This document shows, piece after piece, positions 40,538 to 49,778 of a stretch of DNA of 64,000 nt. Each line of letters starts with the position of its first letter. Within the stretch, counting starts at the first letter, position 1. A program made the translations under genes and the position numbers. Source of the DNA: Cohnella zeiphila. GTDB lineage: Bacteria; Bacillota; Bacilli; Paenibacillales; Paenibacillaceae. Location of the stretch: the NCBI RefSeq assembly GCF_014212055.1, contig NZ_JACJVO010000040.1, positions 41,826 through 105,825 of the forward strand, read 5' to 3'. The notes beneath the pieces are model-generated. The model was not told the DNA's origin and ran no database searches. It saw nothing but the letters and a program-made list of their open reading frames with translations.

Positions 40538-41857
40538 ATGTCTTATTCCCGTACCCGCTCGCGCCGGGAAGCCAGGCAAAAGATGCGCCGGCTGCTGTAT
40601 GTCAACGTTACGATGCTGGCGGTCGTTCTGCTGATCGGAGGGCTGCTCGCTTACCGATGGCTGCACGGAGGCGGATCCGAGATGCTGTCCGGCCTGTTCC
40701 GGCCGGCGCCAAGCCACCATTCGGCGGCTCCTCCGACGGACGGGCCGAATCCGGCCGCCGATTCGGCGCTCCCCGACGGAAGCGGCGCTGAGAACGGGGG
40801 AACGCTCCCCGATGGAGACGGCTCGGAAGATGGCGGGGGGCTCTCCCTTCCGGACGGTTCGCCGGCGCCGCAGGACGGAGGCGGGTCCGCGAACGAAGCG
40901 ACGCTGGCGTTCGTCGGGGACCTGCTGCCAGCATCCAAGGTCGGCGACCTGATGGACAAGAACGGCGTCGATTATCCGTTCGCGAAGGCGATGGACACGC
41001 TCCGATCGGCCGATTTAACGGCCGGCAACCTGGAGACGCCTTTGACGAACCGGGGAACCCCGGCCGAGAACAAGCAGTACGTTTTCCGCGGCAAGCCGGA
41101 ATACGCCGCCGGGATTAAGGACGCGGGCTTCGACGTGCTGACGCTGGCCAACAACCATACGCTCGACCAGGGCTGGGAAGGGCTGCAGGATACGATGGAC
41201 GCCCTGAACGAACAAGGGCTTCAGCATGTCGGCTCCGGCGTCGACGATACCGAGGCGTTTACGCCCGCTTACCTGGAAGCCGGCGGCATCCGGTTCGCCT
41301 TCATCGGCGTCTCCAACGTCGTGCCCGAGGTCGGCTGGAAGGCCGACAAGAACCATCCCGGCGTCGCCGAGACGTACGACACGACGCGCGCGGTCGCCGC
41401 GATTCGCGATGCCAAGAAGCTGGCCGACGTCGTCGTGGTGATGGTGCACTGGGGCAAGGAGCGGAGCCAGGAGCCGATTCCGGTTCAGGTGAGCGTCGGC
41501 CATACGTTCATCGACGCGGGAGCGGATCTCATCATCGGCAGTCATCCGCATGTGCTCCAAGGCTTCGAATATTATAAAAAGAGATGGATCGCCTACAGCC
41601 TCGGCAACTTCGTGTTTACGACGAACGGCGATTCCGTTACGCAGCAGACGGGCGTGCTCAAGGCCCGCTGCGCCAAAGACGGGCAGTGCGGATTGACGTT
41701 CGAGCCGATGTACTCTTCGAATTCGCAGCCGGCTCCGATGGACGCCGAAGAAGGGCGGCAGCTTCTGGCCAGCCTGTCTTCCCTGTCGATCGGCGCGCGG
41801 ATCGGCGAGGACGGCAGCATCACTCCGCTTGCCGAGAGTGGGGAGGAGACGCCTTGA
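40538..41857 (+). CDS. CapA family membrane protein (metallophosphatase fold)
   Basis: 439 residues: one N-terminal anchor (LLYVNVTMLAVVLLIGGLLAYRWL, shown as MLAVVLLIGGLLAY), a low-complexity Pro/Asp/Gly linker, then a PGA_cap domain: LAFVGDLLPA, AGNLETPLT, VLTLANNHTLDQG, VMVHWGKE and IIGSHPHVLQGFE, the CapA metal motifs. In Bacillus CapA/PgsA belongs to poly-gamma-glutamate synthesis, but no capB/capC is next to it; solo CapA proteins are common with other envelope roles. ATG 40538 follows GGGGAGGAG. It overlaps the GDPD gene. Confidence 0.9.
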   Translation: MSYSRTRSRREARQKMRRLLYVNVTMLAVVLLIGGLLAYRWLHGGGSEMLSGLFRPAPSHHSAAPPTDGPNPAADSALPDGSGAENGGTLPDGDGSEDGGGLSLPDGSPAPQDGGGSANEATLAFVGDLLPASKVGDLMDKNGVDYPFAKAMDTLRSADLTAGNLETPLTNRGTPAENKQYVFRGKPEYAAGIKDAGFDVLTLANNHTLDQGWEGLQDTMDALNEQGLQHVGSGVDDTEAFTPAYLEAGGIRFAFIGVSNVVPEVGWKADKNHPGVAETYDTTRAVAAIRDAKKLADVVVVMVHWGKERSQEPIPVQVSVGHTFIDAGADLIIGSHPHVLQGFEYYKKRWIAYSLGNFVFTTNGDSVTQQTGVLKARCAKDGQCGLTFEPMYSSNSQPAPMDAEEGRQLLASLSSLSIGARIGEDGSITPLAESGEETP

Positions 41858-42621
41858 CGGCGATGACGGAACGGGTCGCGGAGCGCGCGCGGCTTCATCC
41901 GTGCGTGGCTCATCGCGGCTGGTCCGGCGGCGCGCCGGAGAACACGATCGCAGCTTTCCGGCTTGCGCTCAGCGAGCCGGAAGTTCGCTGGCTGGAGCTG
42001 GACGTTCACTTATCCAAAGACGAAGTGCCCGTCGTCATTCACGACGGCAAGCTGAACCGGACGACGAGCGGGAAGGGCAGGGTGGCGGAGAGAACGGCGG
42101 CGGAGCTCGCCCGGACGGATGCCGGCAGCTGGTTCCACCCGGTCTACGGGGAAGAGACGATTCCGACGCTGGAGGAAGTGCTTCGGCTCGCCTGCGGCCG
42201 CAGCCATCTCAACATCGAGCTGAAGGAAGGGCCGAACGGCAAGCTGCTCGCCCGCCGGACCGTAGAGATGATTCGTTCGCACCGGATGGACGCGGACGTC
42301 GTCATTACTTCGTTCGACCGGCGATTGATCCAGGAAGTGAAGCGCGTCGCGCCCGAGATCGCCACCGGACTCATTCTCGACCGAAGACCGCGGGGGCTCG
42401 TCCCGCTGCTGCAGTCGCTGCAGGCGTCGATGTTGTCGCTCCAATACGATATGCTGAGCGAATCGCTGCTGAGGGAGACGGCCGACGCCGGCATCCGCGT
42501 CATGGTCTGGACGGTGAACGATCCGGGCGCGCTGCTGCGGCTGACGGCCATGCCCCAGCCTTTTCTTATCTGCACCAATTATCCGGACCGCTGGCTCGCG
42601 GCCGTAAAGGAAGGATCCTAG
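41854..42621 (+). CDS. Glycerophosphodiester phosphodiesterase
   Basis: 255 residues. GDPD motifs: VAHRGWSGGAPENT (catalytic His), LELDVHLSKD (metal Glu/Asp), VVIHDGKLNRTT (second His), LNIELKEG and VMVWTVNDPG. Hydrolyses glycerophosphodiesters to glycerol-3-phosphate. I choose TTG 41854, overlapping the capA stop (TTGA) 5 bp after GGAGGAG; ATG 41863 is the alternative. There is no signal peptide, so it is probably cytosolic. Cotranscribed with the FAH-family gene 3 bp on. Confidence 0.93.
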   Translation: MTAMTERVAERARLHPCVAHRGWSGGAPENTIAAFRLALSEPEVRWLELDVHLSKDEVPVVIHDGKLNRTTSGKGRVAERTAAELARTDAGSWFHPVYGEETIPTLEEVLRLACGRSHLNIELKEGPNGKLLARRTVEMIRSHRMDADVVITSFDRRLIQEVKRVAPEIATGLILDRRPRGLVPLLQSLQASMLSLQYDMLSESLLRETADAGIRVMVWTVNDPGALLRLTAMPQPFLICTNYPDRWLAAVKEGS

Positions 42622-42624
42622 AAG

Positions 42625-43260
42625 ATGAACGCTGCCCGTATCCCCGCCGCCGCCAACGTCTATTGCGTCGGCCGCAATTATCGCCTGCACGCCGCCGAGC
42701 TCGGCAACGAAGTTCCCGAATCGCCGATGATTTTCACGAAGCCGACGCATGCGCTCGTGCCATGGGAGGGCGAAGTGGCCCTCCCGGGCTCGTTCGGGGC
42801 CGTTCATTACGAAGCCGAGCTGGTGCTGCTCCTGGACCGGCCCTACCGGCCCGACCGTCCGCTGGACGAGCAGATCAGCCATTTTACGATCGGTTTGGAT
42901 TTTACGCTGCGCGACGTTCAGGATAAGCTCAAGGCGAAAGGGCATCCGTGGCTGGAAGCGAAAGGCTTCAAGAATGCGGCCGGTCTCGGCCGATGGATGC
43001 CGTATCCGGGCTATGCCGAAGTGGCCGAGCGCGATTTCGTTCTGAAGCTGAACGGGAAGGAAGCGCAGCGCGGCAACGTGAAGGAGATGGTATTCGGCTT
43101 CGAGGCGCTCGCCGCTTTCGTCGGGAGCCGCTTCGGCTTCGGGGAAGGCGATTTGCTCTTCACCGGCACGCCCGCGGGCGTCGGGGCGCTGACCTCCGGC
43201 GACCGGCTCGTCTTGGAATGGGACGGCGAGACGGTCGGAGACGCCGTGGTCGTTCTGTAA
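42625..43260 (+). CDS. Fumarylacetoacetate hydrolase family protein
   Basis: 211 residues of the FAH fold: YCVGRNYRLHAAELG at the N terminus, metal ligands in HYEAELVLLL and GLDFTLRD, and the hallmark LLFTGTPAGVGAL. Members include acylpyruvate hydrolases, oxaloacetate decarboxylases and 2-keto-4-pentenoate hydratases; the sequence alone does not decide. ATG 42625 lies just after the GDPD stop, with AAGGA upstream. It ends the unit before a strong terminator. Confidence 0.9.
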   Translation: MNAARIPAAANVYCVGRNYRLHAAELGNEVPESPMIFTKPTHALVPWEGEVALPGSFGAVHYEAELVLLLDRPYRPDRPLDEQISHFTIGLDFTLRDVQDKLKAKGHPWLEAKGFKNAAGLGRWMPYPGYAEVAERDFVLKLNGKEAQRGNVKEMVFGFEALAAFVGSRFGFGEGDLLFTGTPAGVGALTSGDRLVLEWDGETVGDAVVVL

Positions 43261-43297
43261 CGGACGGCACGGCCTTTTCATAAACGAAGCTCGATTT

Positions 43298-43329
43298 TCC
43301 GGGAGACGGCCGTCTCCCGGATTTTTTTT
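43298..43329 (+). terminator. Intrinsic terminator after the FAH-family gene
   Basis: CCGGGAGACG and its complement meet with almost no loop (22-bp palindrome), then ATTTTTTTT. Confidence 0.9.
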
Positions 43330-43386
43330 AGGAGCAAAAGAACTCCGGGAATAGAATCTTATCCCTCAATTGCGGATTTGACGTCC

Positions 43387-43414
43387 TTACAGATTGCCCG
43401 ATCCCGCTTACAAT
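43387..43414 (+). promoter_or_regulatory. Promoter of the sugar ABC importer
   Basis: TTACAG at 43387-43392, 16-bp spacer, TACAAT at 43409-43414. A TTGACG at 43378 is too far away (25 bp). Confidence 0.5.
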
Positions 43415-43461
43415 GAGGGTGTAGCTACGATCCGAACACGAACTTATGGGAGGTCCCGCGA

Positions 43462-44898
43462 GTGAAAAAGAAAGTCGCATCCGCAATGGCCGTTTCGGCC
43501 GCCCTGTCCGTTTTTCTGGCCGCCTGCGGCAGCAATGGCGATAATGGCAATGGAGCGAACGCCTCCCCGTCGTCGTCCCAGCCCGCAGCTTCCGACGCCA
43601 GCCCCAGTCCCAGCCCCAGCGCATCCGCGCCGGCCTCCGAGTCCGCCTCGCCGGAGAAGGCGGAGAACTTCACCGTCTCGCTCCGGCACATTCAGATCGG
43701 CGACGCGCAGAAGTTCCGCAAGGCGATTCTCGACGACGTCGTCAAGAAGACGGAGTCGGAAGTGCCCGGCCTCAAATTCGAGCTGGACGGCGTCGAGGAC
43801 AGCGTCAACCGCTTCACGAAGCTGCCCGCCGAGATGGCCGCCGGCAATCCGCCCAAGATCATGGACATCTTCGGCGGCGCGGGGGATACCCAGAAGTACG
43901 CCAAGGCGGGACGGCTGCTCGATCTGACGCCGATTCTCGACGAACTCGGGCTCAAGGACAAATTCCTGAACGTGCTCGAACCTTTCTCCGTGGACGGCAA
44001 GGTGTACGGCCTGCCGATCGGCGGCAACACCGAGGGCATCTTCTACAACACAGACATTTTCGCCAAATACAACTTGAACCCTCCGACCACGTGGGACGAT
44101 CTGATCAAGGCGGCCGACACGCTCAAGAAAAACAACGTCGCTCCGTTCGCCGCCGGCTCAAAGGACGCCTGGGTGCCCAACATGCTGGTCAACACGCTGA
44201 TCGGCCGCATCGCCGGCGAGAATACGAATTCGGGCTTCATTACCGGCCAGTCCAAATGGAATTCGCCGGACGTCGTCGCCGCCTATCAAATGATCGCGGA
44301 TTGGGAGAAGAAAGGCTATTACCCCAAAGGCGAGCTGGGCAAAGCGTACGCCGACATGCTGACGGACTTCGTGGCGGGCAAGGCGGGCATGATGTTCGAC
44401 GGCTCCTGGCGCTCCTCGGCGTTCAAGGACGACGCGGTCGGCAAGGACATCTCCGGCAAAGTCGCTTTCGTCAGCCTGCCGCCGATCCCGAACGGCAAAG
44501 GCAACCAAACGTCCGTCAACGCCAACTACGGCGAAGGCTACGGTTTCTCGTCCGACCTGAACGAGAACGAATTGAAGGCGGTCAAAGCGTTCATCAAGAA
44601 CATGTACAGCGACGAGATGCAGCTGCGCGGCCTGCTGGAGGACGGCGTGCTGCCGTCGATGAAGCTGTCCGACGAATCGATCGCCCAGGTGACCGATCCG
44701 GTCGTCAAGCAGGTCCTCGACGTGCTCAAGAACGCCGGCACGACGTTCCCGCACTTCGACTCCGTCGTGCAGTCGAAGGTGTACACCGAGACCGAGACGC
44801 AGCTGACGAAGCTGATCGCGGGCAAAGCCACGCCGCAGGAAGTCGGCAACGCGATCCAGAAGGCGCAGGACGCGGAGAACGCGGCCGCGGCGAAATAA
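43462..44898 (+). CDS. ABC sugar importer, solute-binding lipoprotein
   Basis: 478 residues. Signal peptide with lipobox LAAC, then a Ser/Pro/Ala-rich linker (about 25-65), then a cluster B/family 1 sugar-binding domain: FGGAGDTQKYAKAGRLLDLTP, split as GGAGDTQKYAKAG and RLLDLTPIL; VYGLPIGGNTEGIFYN, DLIKAADTLK and MFDGSWRSSAF. It captures an oligosaccharide at the membrane face for the two permeases that follow. GTG 43462 follows GGGAGG. The sugar is not deducible. Confidence 0.94.
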   Translation: MKKKVASAMAVSAALSVFLAACGSNGDNGNGANASPSSSQPAASDASPSPSPSASAPASESASPEKAENFTVSLRHIQIGDAQKFRKAILDDVVKKTESEVPGLKFELDGVEDSVNRFTKLPAEMAAGNPPKIMDIFGGAGDTQKYAKAGRLLDLTPILDELGLKDKFLNVLEPFSVDGKVYGLPIGGNTEGIFYNTDIFAKYNLNPPTTWDDLIKAADTLKKNNVAPFAAGSKDAWVPNMLVNTLIGRIAGENTNSGFITGQSKWNSPDVVAAYQMIADWEKKGYYPKGELGKAYADMLTDFVAGKAGMMFDGSWRSSAFKDDAVGKDISGKVAFVSLPPIPNGKGNQTSVNANYGEGYGFSSDLNENELKAVKAFIKNMYSDEMQLRGLLEDGVLPSMKLSDESIAQVTDPVVKQVLDVLKNAGTTFPHFDSVVQSKVYTETETQLTKLIAGKATPQEVGNAIQKAQDAENAAAAK

Positions 44899-44916
44899 GC
44901 CGGCATCGGCACAGGA

Positions 44917-44944
44917 GACGCCGTCCGCCCGAGCGGGCGGCGTC
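44917..44944 (+). other. Hairpin between binding-protein and permease genes
   Basis: GACGCC-GT-CCGCCCG pairs with CGGGCGGCGTC around a 2-nt loop. There is no T run, so it probably stabilises the 3' end of the binding-protein mRNA and sets its excess over the permeases, as in other sugar importers (inference). Confidence 0.6.
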
Positions 44945-44980
44945 TTCCGCTTAAAGCCGATGGAAGGCGGGGGAGGAACC

Positions 44981-45862
44981 ATGAGAAGCACGCTGAAAAA
45001 TCCGTATGTCTACCTGTTGTTCGTCCTTCCGACGATCGCGCTGTACTTCCTGTTTTTCATCTATCCGATGCTGACCTCGTTCTATTACGGGTTTACGAAC
45101 TGGAACGGCCTCGATACGAAGGATTACGTCGGCTTCGCCAACTTCGCGAACGCCTTCAAGGACGCCGACTTTCGCCATTCGATCCTGAACAACCTGATCA
45201 TTCTGCTGTTCTCCTGCTGCATCCAAGTGCCGCTGATCATCGTGTGCTCGCTGCTTATCAGCGGGGTCAAGCGGCTGCAGGGCTTCTACAAAACGACGGT
45301 GTTCATGCCGTCCATCCTGTCGACATCGGTCATCGGCATTTTGTGGGGCTTCATTTACGATCCCGACGTCGGGCTGCTGGACAAGACGCTTCGGTCGCTG
45401 GGCGCGCCGACGATCTACTGGCTGGCCGATACGAATTGGGCGCTTCCCGCGATTCTGATCACGAACGCCTGGCAATGGATGGGCTTCTATATCGTGCTTA
45501 TTCTGGCGGCGATTCTCGCCATTCCGAGAGAGATCGACGAAGCCGCGAGGATCGACGGCGCGACCGGACCGCAGCGGGCCTGGTATTTGACCGTGCCGCT
45601 CATCAAGCCGATCATCAACGTCGTCATCATGCTCTCGATCGCCGGCGCGCTGCGCGTCGTCGACATCGTGCTGGTCATGACCGGCGGCGGTCCGGCCGGA
45701 GCGACGGACGTGATGGCTTCCTACATGGTGAACAAGGCGATCAAGTACAGCGATTACGGCTACGGCACGGCGTTGTCGATCATCATCTTCGCCTTCGCGC
45801 TCGTGCTGACCGCTTTATACCAGATCTTGTTCGCGAGACGGCAGGAAAGGGTGGAGTTCTGA
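44981..45862 (+). CDS. ABC sugar importer, permease subunit 1
   Basis: 293 residues, six membrane helices (LLFVLPTIALYFLFFIYPML first, given as LFVLPTIALYFLFF). The inner-membrane coupling motif is EAARIDGATGPQRAWYLTVPL, shown as EAARIDGATGPQ. MalF/UgpA type. ATG 44981 follows GGGGGAGG; the upstream ATG 44960 would bury that site. Its stop overlaps the next start (TGATG). Confidence 0.94.
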   Translation: MRSTLKNPYVYLLFVLPTIALYFLFFIYPMLTSFYYGFTNWNGLDTKDYVGFANFANAFKDADFRHSILNNLIILLFSCCIQVPLIIVCSLLISGVKRLQGFYKTTVFMPSILSTSVIGILWGFIYDPDVGLLDKTLRSLGAPTIYWLADTNWALPAILITNAWQWMGFYIVLILAAILAIPREIDEAARIDGATGPQRAWYLTVPLIKPIINVVIMLSIAGALRVVDIVLVMTGGGPAGATDVMASYMVNKAIKYSDYGYGTALSIIIFAFALVLTALYQILFARRQERVEF

Positions 45863-46692
45863 TGACGCCGACGCTTCGCAAATCGATTCCTCACATCCTC
45901 ATGATGGCCTACGTCGTCGTCATCCTCGCGCCGTTCCTGTTTATTCTGTTCTCCTCGTTCAAGGCGGATAACCTCGCGATTGCGCTGCATCCGTTCGGAT
46001 TGCCCAAGAAGTGGGAATTCGAAAACTATCGCGAAGCGTGGGTCAAAGCCAAGATCAACGTGTACTTCTTCAACAGCCTTTACCTGGCGTTCAGCTCGGC
46101 CGTCGTCGGGGTGCTGATGGCCGCCGCCACCGCGTTCGCGCTCGTGCGGATGAAGTTCGGGCGCATCAGCGCGTGGATCTACCAATTCGTGCTGATCGGG
46201 ATGCTGATCCCCGGCAACGTGCTGTTTATCGCGCAGTACCTGCTCGTGCAGAAGCTGGGCATCCTCGGCACGCACTGGTCGCTGTTCCTCCCGTATACGG
46301 CCGGGGCGCTCCCGTTCAGCGTGCTGCTCATCTGCGCGTTCATGCGATCGATCCCGCGCGAGCTGGAGGAAGCGGCGATCGTCGACGGCATGAACGTGCT
46401 GCGGATGTTCGGGCAGATCGTCCTGCCGCTTACCGTCCCGGCGCTCGTCACCGTGTTCATCGTCAACTTTCTCGGCAACTGGAACGAATATTTGCTGTCC
46501 TTCTTCTTCATCAGCAAGGATTCGCTTCGCACGCTCCCGGCCGGCATGGTGCAGTTCCGCGACGCGTTCCAGACGAATTACGCGCTCATCTGCACCGGAA
46601 TCGTGTTCAGCGTGCTGCCGGTTCTCGTTCTGTACATGTTCCTGCAGCGGAAAATCATCGAGGGCCTGACCGCGGGCAGCATCAAGGGCTGA
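45862..46692 (+). CDS. ABC sugar importer, permease subunit 2
   Basis: 276 residues, six helices, MalG/UgpE type with coupling motif EEAAIVDGMNVLRMF and the C-terminal KIIEGLTAGSIKG tail. Start ATG 45862 overlaps the previous stop. No ATPase gene follows; in Bacillales such importers share a general ATPase (MsmX type) encoded elsewhere. Confidence 0.94.
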   Translation: MTPTLRKSIPHILMMAYVVVILAPFLFILFSSFKADNLAIALHPFGLPKKWEFENYREAWVKAKINVYFFNSLYLAFSSAVVGVLMAAATAFALVRMKFGRISAWIYQFVLIGMLIPGNVLFIAQYLLVQKLGILGTHWSLFLPYTAGALPFSVLLICAFMRSIPRELEEAAIVDGMNVLRMFGQIVLPLTVPALVTVFIVNFLGNWNEYLLSFFFISKDSLRTLPAGMVQFRDAFQTNYALICTGIVFSVLPVLVLYMFLQRKIIEGLTAGSIKG

Positions 46693-46723
46693 CTCGCGCG
46701 GCGCGGTTATGCTTCCGAAAAAG

Positions 46724-46765
46724 AAAAAGCCTTCGCGACCGCCCGCCGTTCCGAAGGCTTTTTCG
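46724..46765. terminator. Bidirectional terminator
   Basis: AAAAAGCCTTCG pairs perfectly with CGAAGGCTTTTT, giving a T run on both strands between the importer and the convergent stalk-protein gene. Confidence 0.92.
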
Positions 46766-46777
46766 CCGTTCATCCGC

Positions 46778-47680
46778 TTACGGCAGCGCGATGCCGTCCG
46801 TGCGGTCTTCGCCGTGGATCTTCTGGAAGATGACGCCGCGCGTCCAGTTCATCGGGTCCACCAGGTAAGTGCCCAGATCGTTTCGCTGCCCGCCGAAGCT
46901 GCTGTTCGTGCTTCCGTACGTAATCTTTTCGGGATCTTTCTCTTCGTAGGCAAAATAGTAGGAATCCCCGAAGTCGTCCGGCTTCTTCCCGATCTCGTTC
47001 TCCCCGAAGTCTCCTTTCTGCCATTTGACTTCGGCGATGCCGTCCTTCGTAATAACGACGTACGATGTGATGCCGTCGCGCTCCATCAAGTAGCGGGTTG
47101 CCTCGCCTTTAGGGAACGTATACGTGATCCTCGAGCCGCGGCTGTTGGAGGTCAGTTTGCCGCCGGTATACTCCAGCGGAAGCCGGACCGCGACGCTCCG
47201 GGCGTTGTCCAGGTCGGCGGTGCGCAGCAAGTCGTAGTTGTATTGGCCGGTCGGCGTGCGCAGGAACACCAGATTCGCCCGGTTCCCGTAGGTCATTGTT
47301 GCGCCAAGATACTTCTTCAGGAACTGGAGGGAGACGAACGTGCGCCCTTTGGCGGACAGTACCGGCGAGTCCAAGGTGACGGTCTTGCCGTCCACGGTCG
47401 CTTTGCTCGAACCTGCTTTGAGCCGGAGCTTATCGCCTGTCGTCGTTTTCGTAACGATCGTATAGCCTTTGTCGAATCCGTAGCGGAAATACTGGGGGTC
47501 CTTGAAATCGGAGAGCGGAACATAGGCGCGATTCCCGTGAACCAGAACGCTGCCGTCCAGTTTACCGTCTACGTACACGTAAACGGGGGGAGCGGCGGTC
47601 TGCGCTCCGGCGGCCGAGGCTGCGCCGAACACGCCCAAGGCGACGCCGAGCGCCAGCGCGGATAGGGTCCATCTTTTCAA
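46778..47680 (-). CDS. Secreted stalk-domain (copper amine oxidase N-like) protein
   Basis: About 300 residues. Signal peptide (MKRWTLSALALGVALGVFGAASAAGAQ, shown as ALALGVALGVFGAASAAGA) followed by a stalk domain: VYVYVDGKL, RAYVPLSDF, DKLRLKAGSSKATVDG, TFVSLQFLKKYLGATMTYG (split). These domains in Paenibacillaceae surface proteins are not amine oxidases. I prefer TTG 47680, 9 bp after GGGAGG; the ATG at 47687-47689 lies directly on that site. It may be a cell-surface or secreted binding protein. Function unknown. Confidence 0.82.
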   Translation of the reverse strand: MKRWTLSALALGVALGVFGAASAAGAQTAAPPVYVYVDGKLDGSVLVHGNRAYVPLSDFKDPQYFRYGFDKGYTIVTKTTTGDKLRLKAGSSKATVDGKTVTLDSPVLSAKGRTFVSLQFLKKYLGATMTYGNRANLVFLRTPTGQYNYDLLRTADLDNARSVAVRLPLEYTGGKLTSNSRGSRITYTFPKGEATRYLMERDGITSYVVITKDGIAEVKWQKGDFGENEIGKKPDDFGDSYYFAYEEKDPEKITYGSTNSSFGGQRNDLGTYLVDPMNWTRGVIFQKIHGEDRTDGIALP

Positions 47681-47797
47681 TCCCTTCATCCTCCCATGCG
47701 ATTGGTGAATATTCAGTCTTCTAGACAGAATATATGGGGGAGCGGGCGAGGCTAGTTCTGGAAAAAAACGGTTCGAAAAGCGGAGGGGGATTTGCGT

Positions 47798-48379
47798 ATG
47801 GCAGACGCCGATGAGACAATGGAGCCACCCGATAGAAAGGAGGCGCGAATCCCCATGGAATCCGCACCTCGAGTCGAATCTTTCCCGCCATTCGCGGACG
47901 ACCGATCCCGCATCGTCATCCTCGGCAGCATGCCGGGAACGGCATCCTTGCGGGCTTATCAATATTACGGCAATCCGCGAAACTACCTGTGGCGGCTGCT
48001 TTACGCTCTGCATGACGCCGGCGAGCCGGCGGAGCGGTATGAGGACCGGCTCGCGTTCGCCGCCGGCCGGGGGATCGCGCTTTGGGACGTCCTCGCATCC
48101 TGCGTTCGCCCCGGCAGTCTGGACAGCGACATCCGCGAAGCGGTTCCGAACGACATTCCCGGACTGCTCCGGCGGTATCCGGGCATCCGGGTGCTCGCCT
48201 GCAACGGCAGCAAGTCGTACGGCGAGATCGGCAGGCGGTACCGGGAAGCGCCCGAGCTGGAAGGGAAGACGGTCATCCGCCTGCCCTCGTCCAGCCCGAT
48301 CCCGACGCCGTCCTACCGCGGCTTCGAGGATCGGCTGGACGCCTGGCGGGAGCTGCTCGGGCCTTATTTGACGAAATAG
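47798..48379 (+). CDS. DNA-deoxyinosine glycosylase (uracil-DNA glycosylase superfamily)
   Basis: 193 residues from ATG 47798 (AGGGGG 8 bp upstream). ATG 47855 behind a perfect AAAGGAGG (11 bp spacing) is an alternative that would give 174 residues and starts closer to the conserved core. The core is IVILGSMPGTASL, YYGNPRNYLW, GIALWDVLASCVR and a late LPSSSPIPTP, the motifs of the hypoxanthine/deoxyinosine glycosylases of the Mug/UDG superfamily, which remove deaminated adenine from DNA. The gene stands alone; no SOS box is evident before it. Confidence 0.88.
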   Translation: MADADETMEPPDRKEARIPMESAPRVESFPPFADDRSRIVILGSMPGTASLRAYQYYGNPRNYLWRLLYALHDAGEPAERYEDRLAFAAGRGIALWDVLASCVRPGSLDSDIREAVPNDIPGLLRRYPGIRVLACNGSKSYGEIGRRYREAPELEGKTVIRLPSSSPIPTPSYRGFEDRLDAWRELLGPYLTK

Positions 48380-48434
48380 CGCTCCGGTGCTCGACCCGCT
48401 CGACCCCTATCTGCACCGCAGCGGCGGAGCCGAA

Positions 48435-49667
48435 TCAGATCGCCCAGTTGCCTTGGCGGAACAGCTGGATTTCCTGGCCGTCCGCCGTCACGCCGAAGAT
48501 GTCCAGCTCGGCCGAGCCGATCATGAAGTCGACGTGCGTAAGGCTGGTGTTCAGGCCTTTCGCTTTCAGCTCCTCCTGCGACATTTTGGTGCCGCCTTTC
48601 AGGTTGAACGCATAAGCGCTGCCGATGGCCAGGTGGCAGGAGGCGTTCTCGTCGAACAGCGTGTTGAAGAACAGAATGCCCGTTTGCGAGATCGGAGACT
48701 GATGGGGGACGAGCGCCACTTCGCCGAGATAATGGGAGCCTTCGTCCATCTCGACGAGATTGCGGAGCGTGTCTTCGCCTTTCTCCGCTTTGACGCCGAC
48801 GATCCGCCCGTTCTCGAACGTCAGCGAGAAGTTGTCGATCAGGTTGCCGCCGTAGCTGAGCGGCTTCGTGCTGGACACCGTGCCGTTCACGCCGGAAGCG
48901 AGCGGGGCGGTGAACACTTCCTCGGTCGGCATGTTGGCGACGAATCCCGTGCCCGCCTCGTTCTCGCTGTCGGCGGCGACCCACAGATGGCCCTCCGGGA
49001 GCTCGATCGTCAGATCGGTTCCGGGAGCGGCGTAACGAAGCTTCTTGAATTGCTTGGCGTTCAGGAAGTCCGACTTCGCGTTCAGCGTGCGGATATGCTC
49101 CTCCCAAGCGGAGACCGGGTTGTCGCGCTCGGCTCTGACCGTGTGGAAGATCGCTTCCCACAGCTTGGCGACCTGCTCCTCTTCCGGTACGTTCGGGAAC
49201 ACCTTGGCGGCCCATGCGGGGGACGGGGCGGCGACGACGCACCAGCTGAACTTGTTCGACTGCGTGTATTGGCGGTATTTGGCCATCGTCTTGCCGTACG
49301 TCTTCTGATGGTTGACGATCCGCTCCTGCGGCACTCCCTTGAGCAGGTCCGGATCGGATGAGACGACGCTGATGACGGCCGCGTTGTTCTCGGCCAGTTC
49401 GAGCATCTCGCCCGCATACCATTTGGGCTCTTCCAGGAACACCTCGTCTGCGGCCTTGTCGTAGCGAAGCCGGGCGATCGTGTCGTCGCTCCAGTTGACC
49501 TTGACCAGGGCGGCCCCGGCATCGTATCCCTTGCGCGCGATTTCCCGCACGAGCTCGGCGGCGTCGAGCGTGGCGTTGACGACGAGCTTTTGCCCTTTCT
49601 GCAGGTTGACGCCGACCTGGACGATCAGTTCCGCATAGCGTTCCAGATTTTGTTGATGGTTGTTCAT
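48435..49667 (-). CDS. M29 family aminopeptidase (AmpS type)
   Basis: 410 residues of the thermophilic metallo-aminopeptidase family: ERYAELIVQVGVNLQKGQ, CVVAAPSPAWAAKVFP, DLTIELPEGHLWVA, FVANMPTEEVFTAP, metal-ligand regions FNTLFDENASCHLAIG and THVDFMIGSAELDI. Cytosolic dinuclear metal enzyme releasing N-terminal residues. ATG 49667 follows GAGGAGGG at 12 bp. Confidence 0.94.
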   Translation of the reverse strand: MNNHQQNLERYAELIVQVGVNLQKGQKLVVNATLDAAELVREIARKGYDAGAALVKVNWSDDTIARLRYDKAADEVFLEEPKWYAGEMLELAENNAAVISVVSSDPDLLKGVPQERIVNHQKTYGKTMAKYRQYTQSNKFSWCVVAAPSPAWAAKVFPNVPEEEQVAKLWEAIFHTVRAERDNPVSAWEEHIRTLNAKSDFLNAKQFKKLRYAAPGTDLTIELPEGHLWVAADSENEAGTGFVANMPTEEVFTAPLASGVNGTVSSTKPLSYGGNLIDNFSLTFENGRIVGVKAEKGEDTLRNLVEMDEGSHYLGEVALVPHQSPISQTGILFFNTLFDENASCHLAIGSAYAFNLKGGTKMSQEELKAKGLNTSLTHVDFMIGSAELDIFGVTADGQEIQLFRQGNWAI

Positions 49668-49745
49668 GGACTTGATGTTCCCTCCTCGCGTCCGGGAGTA
49701 AGCTCCCGAAGATTAGCTTTACTATATCACAGAGAACGCGCCAAT

Positions 49746-49778
49746 AAAAAAACGGACAAGGGGTTATCCCTTGTCCGT
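49746..49778 (-). terminator. Intrinsic terminator overlapping the end of the HD-GYP gene
   Basis: On the minus strand ACGGACAAGGG/CCCTTGTCCGT followed by seven T. The stop codon of the gene (49764-49766) lies in the loop, so the last codons are part of the stem. Confidence 0.88.

Noticed and set aside
41584..41853. N-terminal extension of the GDPD gene
   Set aside because: It overlaps the 3' end of capA in another frame and has no conserved residues; the ribosome site points to 41854.
47690..48013. Long N-terminal extension of the stalk protein
   Set aside because: It overlaps the divergent DNA glycosylase gene and precedes a clear signal peptide and ribosome site.
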